Below, piece by piece: positions 1-7,371 of a stretch of 13,819 bases of DNA (positions are counted from its first letter, which is position 1; every line of letters begins with the position of its first letter). This DNA comes from Spirochaetia bacterium (GTDB lineage: Bacteria; Spirochaetota; Spirochaetia; Treponematales; Rectinemataceae): positions 1 to 13,819 of the forward strand of contig JAJTBL010000015.1 of the NCBI GenBank assembly GCA_021286925.1, read 5' to 3'. A program made the position numbers and the translations under genes. The notes beneath the pieces were generated by a model. It worked only from the letters and a program-made list of their open reading frames with translations, was not told the origin of the DNA and did no database searches.

Positions 1-1836
1 AGCCATGACCGCATCCACCCGCTCTTTGAATGGGGTATAGAACTCCTTCATCTGGGCTGCCCAATCGGATTTGCCTTCTTCCACTTCATCCAGGAGGCCT
101 TCCATCCGCGCGGTAAATCCAGTATCCAGGATATCCGGGAAAAATTGCTCCAGAATTTCCGTGATCATGCGCCCCAGCGTAGTCGGCATGAGCTGCCGGG
201 CTTCGCGGGTCACATAGTAGCGCTCCAGCAGAGTCGTAATGATGGGCGCGTATGTCGAAGGCCGGCCGATGCCCAATTCTTCCAGCGCTTTGATAATTGA
301 AGCATCCGTATAGCGGGACGGGCCCTGGGTAAAATGCTGGATGCCGTGAATCTTCTCGACCGGCAATTCCTGGCCAACGGCAAGACTCAGGACATGGCTT
401 GTTCGTTCTTCCTTGCTTGCGGCTATCCTGATGACTTTGTAAAAGCCTTCTTCAATGAAGGAAGTCGCCGATGTTCTGAAAATTCCGGCGCCGATGCTGA
501 TATCCGCTGTGGTGACCCTGGTGACAGCCGGTATCATCTGAGAAGCGACAAATCTTTCCCAGATAAGGGAATAGAGCTTTAGCTCATCCTTGGAGAGGTA
601 TTGTGCCGCAGTTTCAGGAGTCAATGAAACGGATGTAGGCCGGATCGCTTCGTGGGCATCCTGGGCCTGTTTACCCGATGAATACCGCTGGGCGGATTCA
701 GGGAGCTGGGCGGGGAAGTGCTCGCCGAGCCAATCACGGGCTTCCTGGAGCGCGCCTTCAGAAATCCTTGTCGAATCCGTTCGCATGTAGGTGATGAGCC
801 CCTGCCGGTGACTGCCGATATTGACACCCTCATACAGGTGCTGGGCAATCTGCATGGTTTTCTTGCTGGTAAATCCCAGGCGGTTTGCGGCAGTCTGCTG
901 GAGTTTGCTCGTGGTAAATGGCGGCTTGGGCCGAATCACCTTGTCGGCGCTCCGAATATCGCTGACAATCGCTTTTTCGCCTGCAAGCCGATGAATCAGC
1001 TCCTGTGCCTGCTTTTCATTTTTCAGGGCGGGCTTTTCGCCTTCAAACAGGGCTAGTTCGGTTTTCAGCGAAGTCCTGTGGAGTTTGAGCAGGGCTTCGA
1101 TGGTCCAATATTCCTCGGGGATAAAGGACTCGACTTCGCGTTCACGGTCGCAGATGAGTTTGAGCGCCACTGACTGGACACGGCCCGCACTCAGCCCGTT
1201 TTTCACTTTTTTCCAGAGGAGGGGAGAAAGATTGTAGCCGACCAGCCGGTCGAGCACTCTGCGCGCTTTCTGTGCGTCCACCTTTGGCAGTTCGATATCC
1301 CTCGGCTCCGCAACCGCGGCTTTGATGGCGGACTGCGTAATTTCGTTGAAGGTTATTCTGCGAACCGGCACGCCTGGAACCTTGTCCTCAATATATTTTC
1401 CTATTAAATAAGCAATTGCTTCACCTTCTCGGTCAGGGTCCGATGCCATCATAACCGCGGATGCTTTCTTGGCTTCTGTCACCAGGTCTTTCAGAACCGA
1501 TGCCCTGCCGCGAATTGTAAGATATTCTGGCTCAAAGTTGTTTTCGACATCGACGCCAAGCCGCGATTTGGGCAAATCGATGAGATGTCCCATTGAGGCG
1601 AGAACCTTGTACCGCGACCCTAGATACTTTTCAATGGTTTTAGCTTTTGCCGGCGATTCGACGATGACCAAAATCTTGGAAGAGGACTTTGCTCCCGTTT
1701 TCGCGGAAGCTGTTTTTCCTGAGCTCTTTTTCGCCGCGGTTTTGGACTTATCAGCCGGTTTTCTGCCAGATTTCGGCTTTGCTTCGTTTTCCGAGGCGGA
1801 TTCAGGAAGCGCTTTGCTTTTCTTGGTATCGGTCAT
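1..1836 (-). CDS. topA: DNA topoisomerase I (type IA), 3' end missing
   Basis: TopA relaxes negatively supercoiled DNA by cutting one strand through a tyrosine-phosphate link and passing the other strand through. The visible 612 codons are open without a stop or frameshift; the rest lies beyond base 1. An unusual N-terminal stretch of about 52 residues is rich in Lys, Ser and Ala. The TOPRIM domain follows: VIVESPAKAKT with the catalytic Glu at residue 60, and DPDREGE at 133-139. Next come SAGRVQS (about 196-202) and GLITYMRTDST with active-site Tyr350. LGIGRPSTYAPI is further on. Zinc-ribbon repeats, if present, would be in the missing part. The ATG at 1836 was chosen because AAGGA (1842-1846) lies 5 nt upstream; an in-frame ATG at 1842 sits on the ribosome site and is unlikely. 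The start overlaps the dprA stop by 4 nt (ATGA), suggesting translational coupling. The family assignment is certain. Confidence 0.97.
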   Translation of the reverse strand, partial: MTDTKKSKALPESASENEAKPKSGRKPADKSKTAAKKSSGKTASAKTGAKSSSKILVIVESPAKAKTIEKYLGSRYKVLASMGHLIDLPKSRLGVDVENNFEPEYLTIRGRASVLKDLVTEAKKASAVMMASDPDREGEAIAYLIGKYIEDKVPGVPVRRITFNEITQSAIKAAVAEPRDIELPKVDAQKARRVLDRLVGYNLSPLLWKKVKNGLSAGRVQSVALKLICDREREVESFIPEEYWTIEALLKLHRTSLKTELALFEGEKPALKNEKQAQELIHRLAGEKAIVSDIRSADKVIRPKPPFTTSKLQQTAANRLGFTSKKTMQIAQHLYEGVNIGSHRQGLITYMRTDSTRISEGALQEARDWLGEHFPAQLPESAQRYSSGKQAQDAHEAIRPTSVSLTPETAAQYLSKDELKLYSLIWERFVASQMIPAVTRVTTADISIGAGIFRTSATSFIEEGFYKVIRIAASKEERTSHVLSLAVGQELPVEKIHGIQHFTQGPSRYTDASIIKALEELGIGRPSTYAPIITTLLERYYVTREARQLMPTTLGRMITEILEQFFPDILDTGFTARMEGLLDEVEEGKSDWAAQMKEFYTPFKERVDAVMA

Positions 1837-2879
1837 ATACATCCTTCTTCATGATTGTCATCGGCGGCATAGGCTTTTGCCTTCCCGTACTGCCGCGCGT
1901 GCGCACGCTCTCCAAGTTCGAAATTGCCAGCCCAGTCAGCATAGATATCCTGAACCGTTTCTATGCTTTGAGCCCCTTCGCTGGCTAGCTTTCTCGCGCC
2001 GGCATTCCGTACGCTTCCCAGACATTTTTTATGAACGAAAATATCCCTGCCCTCATCGGCCGCAAACTCGGCGGTTATCAGAGCGCCGGAGTGCTCAGGC
2101 GCTTCCACGACAATGCAGGAGCGGGCAAGCCCCGCGATAATCCGGTTCCGCTCCGGAAACCGATATTTCTGAATCGATGTCCCCGGCGGATTCTCTGTCA
2201 CAAGGGCGCCGCCTGAGTCCAGAATGGCGGCGGCTAACGGCTTGGCGGAAGCCGGATAGATCATATCCATTCCGCCAGGCATGACTGCCAGGGTTCTGCC
2301 TTGTCCGCGCAGAGCACCTCGATGCGCCGCGGTATCGATGCCGCGTGCCAAGCCTGAAACAACACAGAAACCTGCGGCTGAAAGGCTTTTCGAAATATCG
2401 AATGCACAGTTCACCCCAAGCGCGGTCGGTGTTCTGGTGCCGACCACCGCCACTGCCGGCTTGTCAGGATCTGGCAGAATTCCCCGGACAAAGATTCCGA
2501 AAGGAGGCCGGTATGTCTCCCGCAAGAGCGGAGGATACTTGGCGTCAAAAATACTGACAAAGCGGATGGAGTATCGAGCGATATATTCAAAATCCCTTAC
2601 AGCCTGTTCCCAGAACCGCAATGGGAGCCATTGTGTCCGATCGATCTTTCTCAAGATAATGGTTTCCAGCTCCAAAGGCAAAAGCGAAACCAGGTCTTCC
2701 TTCCCGAAAATCGACTGAGCCAGGAGGACCTTCTCGTGCGGGCGCAGCAGATGAATCCTGTTGACGGCCAGCAGAAAAAGAATGTCGTATTGCCGGCTCT
2801 CAGGCAGCGGCAGGACTTCCCTTCTGCAAAATGCCGGGAACAGCGATGCTTGGAGTGTCTGCGGTCTGGATTTTTTCAT
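1833..2879 (-). CDS. dprA: DNA-processing protein DprA (Smf)
   Basis: DprA binds incoming single-stranded DNA during transformation and loads RecA; it is widely conserved even in species not known to be competent. The 348-residue protein has a divergent N-terminal helical region (about 1-125). A Rossmann-like DprA core follows with VAVVGTRTP (about 143-151), SGLARGIDTAAH (175-186), VMPGGMD (199-205), FPERNRIIAGL (241-251) and VVEAPEHSGALITAEFA (257-273). The C-terminal winged helix found in many DprA proteins is absent: only about 40 weakly conserved residues follow the core. The usual VPG after the last core strand reads VHK here. I chose ATG at 2879, with GGAGG (2886-2890) 6 nt upstream. 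An in-frame GTG at 2885 abuts that site, and a TAG closes the frame further upstream. It starts 75 nt after xer, and its stop overlaps the topA start. Confidence 0.94.
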   Translation of the reverse strand: MKKSRPQTLQASLFPAFCRREVLPLPESRQYDILFLLAVNRIHLLRPHEKVLLAQSIFGKEDLVSLLPLELETIILRKIDRTQWLPLRFWEQAVRDFEYIARYSIRFVSIFDAKYPPLLRETYRPPFGIFVRGILPDPDKPAVAVVGTRTPTALGVNCAFDISKSLSAAGFCVVSGLARGIDTAAHRGALRGQGRTLAVMPGGMDMIYPASAKPLAAAILDSGGALVTENPPGTSIQKYRFPERNRIIAGLARSCIVVEAPEHSGALITAEFAADEGRDIFVHKKCLGSVRNAGARKLASEGAQSIETVQDIYADWAGNFELGERAHARQYGKAKAYAADDNHEEGCI

Positions 2880-2954
2880 TCTCACCCTCCATATCTACTA
2901 CGCCCGATTTCCCGCGTTCTGATTGAATTTTGCATGCTTTTTCAAGCAGTTCCG

Positions 2955-3833
2955 TTAATTCCTCGTGAAAAATTCTTCGTGATATTCCCGAAGCGAATCC
3001 TCCTCGATATGGGTATAGATTTGTGTGGTCGAAATATCCGAATGCCCCAGAAGCTCCTGGACTGTCCGGAGATCAGCGCCCCCCGCCAGCAAATGCGTGG
3101 CGAAACTGTGTCGGAATGTGTGCACCTTGGCATGAACACCTGCGGCTGCCCGAACCCCCGAAAAACGCTTCCAGATACCCTTCCTGGAGATGCCGTTGCC
3201 TTCCTGATTCAGAAAAACGAGATTGGAATGTTTGCCTTTCGCAAGATGCGGCCGCCCCTCTTCCAGATATTTTTCAAGCCAGTAGTGCGCATCATCGCCA
3301 AACGGCACCAGCCTTTCCTTTTTGCGTTTTCCGGTTACCCGCAAAAGCCTCTCTTTGAGATACAACCGGTCAAAGGTCAGACTTGCCGCTTCCGATATTC
3401 TCAGCCCGCATGAATAAATCAGCTCGAATATGGCCCGGTCCCGCAATCCGTTGGGACTGCCCGGATTGATGCTGGCCAGAAAACGATCCACTTCCTCGGG
3501 CCGCAACACCTCAGGCAGGGTTCGCGACTGCTTCGGCGTCCTGATCAAGAGCGAAGGATCATCTTCCCGCAAGCCTTCGAGCTGGAGATATTTGAACAGC
3601 GAGTGAATGCTCGCAACAACTCGAGCCATGGTTGTCCGCGACAGCCCTTCGCTCTGCCTGTTCACCAAATAGGCAAGGATATCCTCGCTGGAAGCCGTGA
3701 GGGGGTTTTTCCCGCTGTGCTCCAGAAACTGCTCAAGCCGGGAGAGTTCGCGCAGATACACCTCCACTGTCAGGCTTGAACGTTTGCGCACCATGAGCAG
3801 ATGCGCCTTGTAACTGGAGCCGAGCTCGCTCAC
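2955..3833 (-). CDS. xerD: Xer-type tyrosine recombinase
   Basis: Site-specific tyrosine recombinase that resolves chromosome dimers at a dif site near the terminus, normally with a partner Xer protein and FtsK. The 292 residues match the usual XerC/XerD length: an N-terminal SAM-like DNA-binding domain (about 5-88) and a catalytic domain. All catalytic residues are visible: Arg145 (GLRISEA), Lys169 (VTGKRKK), His238 and Arg241 (HTFRHSF), His264 (LLGHSD) and nucleophile Tyr273 (QIYTH). The sequence GADLRTVQELLGHSDISTTQIYTH resembles XerD more than XerC, but I cannot separate the two firmly. The usual C-terminal HPR motif is missing (the protein ends EEFFTRN). The GTG start at 3833 is supported by AAGGAG (3841-3846) 7 nt upstream and a natural N-terminal length. 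It overlaps the ftsZ stop by 4 nt (GTGA), which ties its translation to ftsZ. Confidence 0.93.
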   Translation of the reverse strand: MSELGSSYKAHLLMVRKRSSLTVEVYLRELSRLEQFLEHSGKNPLTASSEDILAYLVNRQSEGLSRTTMARVVASIHSLFKYLQLEGLREDDPSLLIRTPKQSRTLPEVLRPEEVDRFLASINPGSPNGLRDRAIFELIYSCGLRISEAASLTFDRLYLKERLLRVTGKRKKERLVPFGDDAHYWLEKYLEEGRPHLAKGKHSNLVFLNQEGNGISRKGIWKRFSGVRAAAGVHAKVHTFRHSFATHLLAGGADLRTVQELLGHSDISTTQIYTHIEEDSLREYHEEFFTRN

Positions 3834-5032
3834 GCACGGGCTCCTTGCTTTTCGGTTCCAAACTTCATCTCGCGGAGAATGGTGGGCACATCGAGTTCAT
3901 CTTCGCCGTTGGCCGGATCGAAGCTGTAGCCTTTCGCAACTGATGGAGTATTCTGCGTCATCATTTCGTACTCAGCCGGCGAAACATATTCGCTGTTCGG
4001 CATTCTGATGCCGGATTTGGTTTTCAGGCTGGACTGGCTTGCGCCTGCATTGGAAGCCGAGGGTTTTGACGTCCCGAATCCTGTCGCGATAACCGTCACC
4101 CGCACTTCGTCGCCGATTTTGGCATCCGTTACGAAGCCGGTGATGATATGTGCGTCTTCAGATGCTTTTTGTGTGATGAGGTCCACAATCTGCTCATACT
4201 CGATAAGGGAGAAATCCTCGCCGCCCGTGACATTCACCAAGACATTCTTTGCGCCTTCGATGTGCGCATCCTCGAGCAATGGGTTATTGACTGCCTTTGA
4301 TGCGGCGTCCAGCGCTCGATTTTCACCCGAACCGATGCCGATACCCATGATTGCGTCGCCCTGGCCTTCCATGACCGTTCTGACATCGGCAAAATCAATA
4401 TTGATGTCGCCCGCAAGGGTGATGAGGTCGGATATCCCCTGTACGCCCTGCCGAAGAACATCATCAGCGAGAAGGAATGCCTGCTTGATCGGCGTTTTTT
4501 TATCGACAATCTTGAGCAGATTCTGATTCGGAATGACAATGACGGTGTCTACTGCCTGGCGGAGCCGCTCAAGCCCATCATTCGCGATCTTGTTGACAAC
4601 CTTGCCTTCAAAACCGAAGGGCTTGGTCACCACAGCGACGGTGAGCGCCCCGAGATCCCGGGCAATCTGGGCAATGACCGGTGCTGAACCGGTTCCCGTT
4701 CCGCCGCCCAGCCCGGAAGTGACGAACACCATGTCGGCGCCCCGCAGTGCCTGCTCGATCATGTCACGATCTTCCATGGCAGCTTTTTCGCCCAGCTCAG
4801 GTTTTCCTCCAGCTCCGAGCCCCTTGGTCACCTTGGTTCCAATACCAAGCTTGATCTCCGCCTTGGACCTGCCCAGATCCTGCAAATCCGTATTCACCGC
4901 GATAAACTGCACATTTTTAAGTCCGCCGGCGATCATCCGGTTTACCGCGTTGGAACCGCCGCCGCCTGTGCCGATAACCTTTATAACCGTAGGATTCGCC
5001 GCATTCGCTTCATCGATAATTTCAATAGCCAT
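3830..5032 (-). CDS. ftsZ: Cell division GTPase FtsZ
   Basis: Tubulin homologue that polymerises into the Z ring at midcell and recruits the division machinery. The 400-residue protein has the GTP-binding motif VIGTGGGGSNAV (19-30), tubulin signature GGGTGTGS (109-116), and the T7 loop NIDFADV (211-217) whose aspartates trigger GTP hydrolysis in the neighbouring subunit. A variable linker (about 320-377) follows, then the conserved C-terminal peptide DELDVPTILRE (378-388) that binds FtsA. A further 12 residues, basic and ending GARA, extend past this peptide. The start is secure: AGGAGG (5038-5043) lies 5 nt before ATG. It follows ftsA by 19 nt and overlaps the xer GTG start at its 3' end. 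Nothing is missing or broken. Confidence 0.99.
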   Translation of the reverse strand: MAIEIIDEANAANPTVIKVIGTGGGGSNAVNRMIAGGLKNVQFIAVNTDLQDLGRSKAEIKLGIGTKVTKGLGAGGKPELGEKAAMEDRDMIEQALRGADMVFVTSGLGGGTGTGSAPVIAQIARDLGALTVAVVTKPFGFEGKVVNKIANDGLERLRQAVDTVIVIPNQNLLKIVDKKTPIKQAFLLADDVLRQGVQGISDLITLAGDINIDFADVRTVMEGQGDAIMGIGIGSGENRALDAASKAVNNPLLEDAHIEGAKNVLVNVTGGEDFSLIEYEQIVDLITQKASEDAHIITGFVTDAKIGDEVRVTVIATGFGTSKPSASNAGASQSSLKTKSGIRMPNSEYVSPAEYEMMTQNTPSVAKGYSFDPANGEDELDVPTILREMKFGTEKQGARA

Positions 5033-5051
5033 AGATTCCTCCTGTTTCCAC

Positions 5052-6326
5052 TCAAATAAACTTGTCTTTCAGCCAGTTCCAGATTTTGCCGGCACCGGAT
5101 TTGTCAGCCGAAGTCTGCTTCAGCGCCCCGCGTGTTCTTGCTCCGGGTTTGAAGCTTTTGCCCCTTGAGGAGGCGCTCGCCGTCATTTCGTCCGCTGCCA
5201 GCATCACCAGCCCCACAGCCGTTGCGAAAGCCGGATTTCGATATTCAGATTCCAGTCCGCCGATAACGGGCGGAAGCCCGATATGAACCGGAACGTTGAA
5301 GATGAATTCAGCCAGTTCGCAGACACCTTCCATCTGGGCTGTTCCGCCGGTGAGCGTAATGCCCGCTCGAATCTCCTTCAGATATCCCGATTTTTCAAGC
5401 TTTTCTTTCGCCATAAGAAGGATTTCTTCCATACGCGGCTGGACAATCGAACAGAGCTTGCGGCGCGGGATCTCTGACGGATCGCGGCCGCCGATTCCCG
5501 GTACCACAATGAGCTCTTCAGGATCCACCGCTTCCATCCAACAGCAAGCAGCTTCCCGCTTCAGCCTCTCAGCATTGTCGAGCAAGATGCTCATCATAAT
5601 AGAGATATCGTTAGTTACCTGGGCGCCGCCAGCCGGAATCGCGCAGGTGTACACAGGCGCTCCGTTGGAAAAAACCATTAAATCAGTCGTGCCGCCGCCG
5701 ATGTCCATCAGCAGACAGCCGAGATCCTTTTCTTCCTGCGTCAGCACCGCTCTCGATGCCGCGTAACAATTCAAAATCCGCTTTTCAACACGATATCCGG
5801 CTCGGGTGACGCATTTTTCAAGATTTTGCGTGGTTGTGACTGCCCCGGTAATGATATGCACATCAGCCTCGAGCCGAACGCCGATCATATGGAGCGGGTC
5901 ATGGATGTTGTCCTGCGTGTCTACCATATAGGTGCGGGGAATGACATGGAGAATTTCACGATCCATGGGGATGGATACCGCGCGCGCCGCTTCATGCACA
6001 CGGGCGATATCTTCACTGGTGATCTCACGCCCCTTGCCCGCGACCGCGACCACGCCTCTGGAGTTCAGGCTGTCGACGTTCGCACCGGACAACCCAAGCA
6101 CGACATCGTGGATTTCACAGCCGGACATCAGCTCTGCGGCATCCACGCTCGCGCTGACTGCATTCAGGGTTGCTTCGATATTCAGCACAACACCGCGGCG
6201 CAATCCCGTCGAAGGCGCAACACCGACGCCGGTAATTTCGAGATTGTCTTCTTCATTGAACTCCCCGACGACGACACGGGTCGATGTCGTTCCAATGTCG
6301 AGGCTTGCTATATAGTTGTCAGCCAG
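5052..6326 (-). CDS. ftsA: Actin-like division protein FtsA
   Basis: Actin-family ATPase that anchors FtsZ to the cytoplasmic membrane and recruits later division proteins. From the chosen start it has 424 residues: phosphate-1 loop LDIGTTSTRVVV (9-20), the SHS2/1C region that replaces actin subdomain 1B (about 85-165), phosphate-2 loop DIGGGTTDL (208-216), and adenosine motif LTGGTAQMEGV (325-335). A flexible linker then leads to the amphipathic membrane-targeting helix GKIWNWLKDKFI at the C terminus (413-424). No ATG lies near the expected start. An ATG-initiated frame at 6455 would add 43 unrelated residues encoded within ftsQ. A CTG at 6324-6326 with AGGAGG 6 nt upstream gives the family's normal N terminus (ADNYIASLDIG), so CTG is the best candidate. 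A TTG nine codons earlier is the weaker alternative. The start overlaps the ftsQ stop by 8 nt. Confidence 0.95.
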   Translation of the reverse strand: MADNYIASLDIGTTSTRVVVGEFNEEDNLEITGVGVAPSTGLRRGVVLNIEATLNAVSASVDAAELMSGCEIHDVVLGLSGANVDSLNSRGVVAVAGKGREITSEDIARVHEAARAVSIPMDREILHVIPRTYMVDTQDNIHDPLHMIGVRLEADVHIITGAVTTTQNLEKCVTRAGYRVEKRILNCYAASRAVLTQEEKDLGCLLMDIGGGTTDLMVFSNGAPVYTCAIPAGGAQVTNDISIMMSILLDNAERLKREAACCWMEAVDPEELIVVPGIGGRDPSEIPRRKLCSIVQPRMEEILLMAKEKLEKSGYLKEIRAGITLTGGTAQMEGVCELAEFIFNVPVHIGLPPVIGGLESEYRNPAFATAVGLVMLAADEMTASASSRGKSFKPGARTRGALKQTSADKSGAGKIWNWLKDKFI

Positions 6327-7371
6327 CTTGTGCCTCCTTGACTCGATACACAATAGTTCCTGTACGGAAATCGATCTCTTCGATTTTTTCCGTACCCTTC
6401 CGAGACGCGAGAATGTCCAGAACGAGCAGTGCTTCGCCCAGCATGGCTTTATCAAGCTTCATCTGGGTCCTGATGGGTATTGCATGCGTTACCGGGTACA
6501 GCACGAGTTCGGCATCATTCTCGGAAACCTTCACGATTTTTATTTCCGAAAAAGCGTTTAAAAGAGAAGCATCCGTTTTTTCCAATCTGTCGAGGTCTGC
6601 CAACAGGGGCTGAAGCAGTGCAGGAAGCCGCTGGCCGGGAGTAAACTGCTCAAATCGAATTCCTGACAGAACCGGCAGGGGGCTGATCTGCGCTGCGCCA
6701 TCCAATTTCCCGAACACCACGCCTTCCCGATCAACGACAAGACTCTGGGTGCCGAATTCATCGGTTTGGAGAATGACCGCGACCGGCTCTCTTTCAACCA
6801 GATTGACCACCAGCTTATCCGGCAGGACTCTTTGAATTCGAACCGAAGCTACGCGCGGGTCGGCAGAGATCCGCTTTTCCATTTCGGCGATATTCGCGTT
6901 AAACAGATGAATTTCAGAGCTCAAGCCAAGTGCACTGACTACATCGTTTTCCGACACCGTTTGCATGCCGCGCACGCTCACCTTGGTGATCCGTGTCACG
7001 TGCGGGATCGCGAAAAACATGGCGAGGCTGAGACACAAAACAATCGCCAAGGCAATGCCGAGGCGGGTATTCATTTTTTTCTGTTCTGCTTTCCGCTCGA
7101 GCTCATGGGCATGCCGCTGGGCGCTGGCCGCCAGCTTTTCTGCGTTCCGGTCGTACAGCTTTTCGTGCTTGGATGGAAAGGGCTTGAGGGGGATCGCGCG
7201 AACTCTGTTTTCAAAACTGTCAGATTGTGCCCGCGATGAAATGCCCGGGATGGAGGATTCACGCCTGGCCGTGCTTCGCTCAAGCAGGTCTGATTCGGCG
7301 TCATGTTCTTTTTTCTGCGGTTTTGCCCGTTCCGCAGTATTCGGCTGCAGTCTTTCCTTCAATTCAATCAT
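6319..7371 (-). CDS. ftsQ: Cell division protein FtsQ/DivIB
   Basis: Bitopic membrane protein of the divisome that forms a complex with FtsL and FtsB-type proteins and helps activate septal wall synthesis. The 350 residues comprise an unusually long, highly charged cytoplasmic tail (about 1-102), one membrane segment (about 104-125, LGIALAIVLCLSLAMFF), and an extracytoplasmic POTRA domain beginning ITKVSVRG (about 128-198). A FtsQ beta domain reaches nearly to the C terminus. ATG at 7371 was chosen because AGGTGG (7377-7382) is 5 nt upstream; an in-frame GTG at 7380 has no ribosome site. It overlaps ftsW by 8 nt (ATGATTGA) and ftsA by 8 nt (CTGGCTGA). FtsQ sequences are poorly conserved, so the call rests on topology, POTRA pattern and position. 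Confidence 0.93.
   Translation of the reverse strand: MIELKERLQPNTAERAKPQKKEHDAESDLLERSTARRESSIPGISSRAQSDSFENRVRAIPLKPFPSKHEKLYDRNAEKLAASAQRHAHELERKAEQKKMNTRLGIALAIVLCLSLAMFFAIPHVTRITKVSVRGMQTVSENDVVSALGLSSEIHLFNANIAEMEKRISADPRVASVRIQRVLPDKLVVNLVEREPVAVILQTDEFGTQSLVVDREGVVFGKLDGAAQISPLPVLSGIRFEQFTPGQRLPALLQPLLADLDRLEKTDASLLNAFSEIKIVKVSENDAELVLYPVTHAIPIRTQMKLDKAMLGEALLVLDILASRKGTEKIEEIDFRTGTIVYRVKEAQAG
6324..6338 (-). promoter_or_regulatory. ftsA ribosome binding site with CTG start codon
   Basis: On the minus strand, AGGAGG (6333-6338) is followed by the 6-nt spacer CACAAG and then CTG (6324-6326), in frame with FtsA. The Shine-Dalgarno match is perfect and the spacing ideal, yet no ATG, GTG or TTG is placed to use it. 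The site lies within the last codons of ftsQ, whose TGA overlaps the start. CTG initiation is rare in bacteria, so protein-level confirmation would be valuable. Confidence 0.65.

Noticed and set aside
1469..2140. Plus-strand open frame of 223 codons opposite topA and dprA
   Set aside because: Antisense to conserved TOPRIM and DprA coding sequence; no family resemblance.
2926..2950. Hairpin TGCTT-GAAA-AAGCA after xer as a terminator
   Set aside because: The 5-bp stem is weak and is not followed by a T run on the minus strand; dprA follows 75 nt after xer and probably shares its transcript.
2631..3413. Plus-strand open frame of 260 codons opposite dprA and xer
   Set aside because: Antisense to two conserved genes, no domain or ribosome site; composition looks like a shadow.
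6327..6455. Longer FtsA starting at ATG 6455
   Set aside because: The added 43 residues do not resemble any FtsA N terminus, lie entirely in ftsQ coding sequence, and lack a ribosome site, whereas AGGAGG precedes CTG at 6326.
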